Shown: positions 41,449 to 41,752 of the stretch, in pieces
Layout of the letters: each line of letters opens with the position of its first letter
How positions within the stretch are numbered: position 1 is the stretch's first letter
Origin: an uncultured Oscillospiraceae bacterium
GTDB lineage: Bacteria; Bacillota; Clostridia; Oscillospirales; Acutalibacteraceae
Assembly: GCA_900549945.1 (NCBI GenBank)
Contig: URQJ01000001.1
Location: 1-41,752 of the forward strand
Direction of reading: 5' to 3'
DNA length: 41,752 bases
The notes under the pieces: model-generated
What the model was told of the DNA's origin: nothing
Databases searched by the model: none
What the model saw: the letters and a program-made list of their open reading frames with translations, nothing else
Position numbers and translations under genes: made by a program

Positions 41449-41752
41449 ATGAATATACAGCCACTGATCAATGCTATCCGCTATAAATTGCGTTATGGCA
41501 TTACTGTAGAATGGTACAATTTCTGGTACATGGCTCTCAGATGCCATCAGAAAATAACTCCGCAGGTAGCTTCCATTGATGAGACCATTCGGATAATCGT
41601 AGAAGACCAATGTTCCGTGAGCCGTTTCGGCGATGGTGAGATGCTGCTTACCAACCCGGACAAGGAAATAGGATTCCAAAAAGGAAATGTACTCTTGGCT
41701 CAGCGTCTCAAGGAAGTATTGACAAGCCATGAAGAAGGACATTTGGTTTGTA
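41449..41752 (+). CDS. GT-D-fold glycosyltransferase (SP_1767/DUF1792 family), 5' part
   Basis: The open frame runs 101 codons from the ATG at 41449 to the window edge with no stop. It begins MNIQPLINAIRYKLRYGI and continues VEWYNFWYMALRCHQKI. The family signature is ASIDETIRIIVEDQCSVSR followed by RFGDGEMLL, then IGFQKGNVLLAQRLKEVLTS. These proteins add sugars to surface polysaccharide or glycoproteins in Firmicutes. An in-frame TAA 15 bases upstream means 41449 is the first possible ATG. No good ribosome site is visible. The base composition is clearly AT-richer than the rest of the window. Confidence 0.85.
   Translation, partial: MNIQPLINAIRYKLRYGITVEWYNFWYMALRCHQKITPQVASIDETIRIIVEDQCSVSRFGDGEMLLTNPDKEIGFQKGNVLLAQRLKEVLTSHEEGHLVC

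Noticed and set aside
41389..41742. A 117-codon minus-strand frame at the right end
   Set aside because: The opposite strand reads an unbroken, recognisable GT-D glycosyltransferase start with the SRFGDGE signature, so the minus-strand frame is its shadow.

Overview
The window is chromosomal DNA of a GC-rich (roughly 60%), endospore-forming Gram-positive anaerobe, most likely a member of the Clostridia close to Oscillospiraceae/Ruminococcaceae. The evidence is spoIVA next to a LysM/DUF3794 SipL-type gene and a SpoVM-like 29-residue ORF, a PASTA-domain PrkC kinase with its PP2C phosphatase, the tig-clpP-clpX-lon-ysxC order, and Gram-positive promoter, Shine-Dalgarno and terminator signals. Species cannot be named from sequence alone. 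Nearly everything lies on the minus strand. The plus-strand exceptions are a two-gene ABC exporter with a decayed regulator remnant in front of it (26.4-30.9 kb) and the right-hand end (after about 41.06 kb).

Layout. 0-0.2 kb: tRNA-Asp (cut by the edge) and tRNA-Val behind a strong promoter. 0.2-2.3 kb: yerC-type TrpR-like regulator, a SAM methyltransferase and Hsp33. 2.4-10.2 kb: a protein quality-control operon, tig-clpP-clpX-lon-ysxC, ending in lysA, with stem-loops in two intergenic gaps. 10.2-12.5 kb: threonine synthase and a metallophosphoesterase behind a perfect-consensus promoter. 12.5-17.3 kb: rplS, lepB, rbgA, an HD hydrolase, rnhB, yraN and an M19 dipeptidase. 17.3-23.3 kb: a glycan locus with two LplB/YtcP-type permeases, a lipoprotein binding protein and a GH92 alpha-mannosidase that has no export signal. 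23.3-26 kb: a B12-type radical SAM protein and its DUF2344 partner.

26-31 kb is accessory and partly decayed. It holds the tail of an AraC regulator, two TTAG-N6-CTAA boxes beside divergent promoters, an N-terminally degraded DtxR-family regulator, a strongly folded mRNA leader with competing pairings, and a heterodimeric ABC exporter whose first gene is frameshifted. 31-35.5 kb is a compact sporulation block: a minimal SpoIVFB-like M50 protease with a small membrane partner, spoIVA, sipL, a SpoVM-like gene missed by length cut-offs, and a small membrane protein with a TTG start. Together these would assemble and anchor the coat basement layer on the forespore. 35.6-41 kb is the conserved rlmN-stp-prkC-rsgA-thiN operon.

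The last 0.7 kb changes character. A start-less CoA-binding domain fragment on the plus strand is followed by the first 101 codons of an AT-richer GT-D-fold glycosyltransferase running off the edge. This is either a genomic-island boundary or an assembly join.
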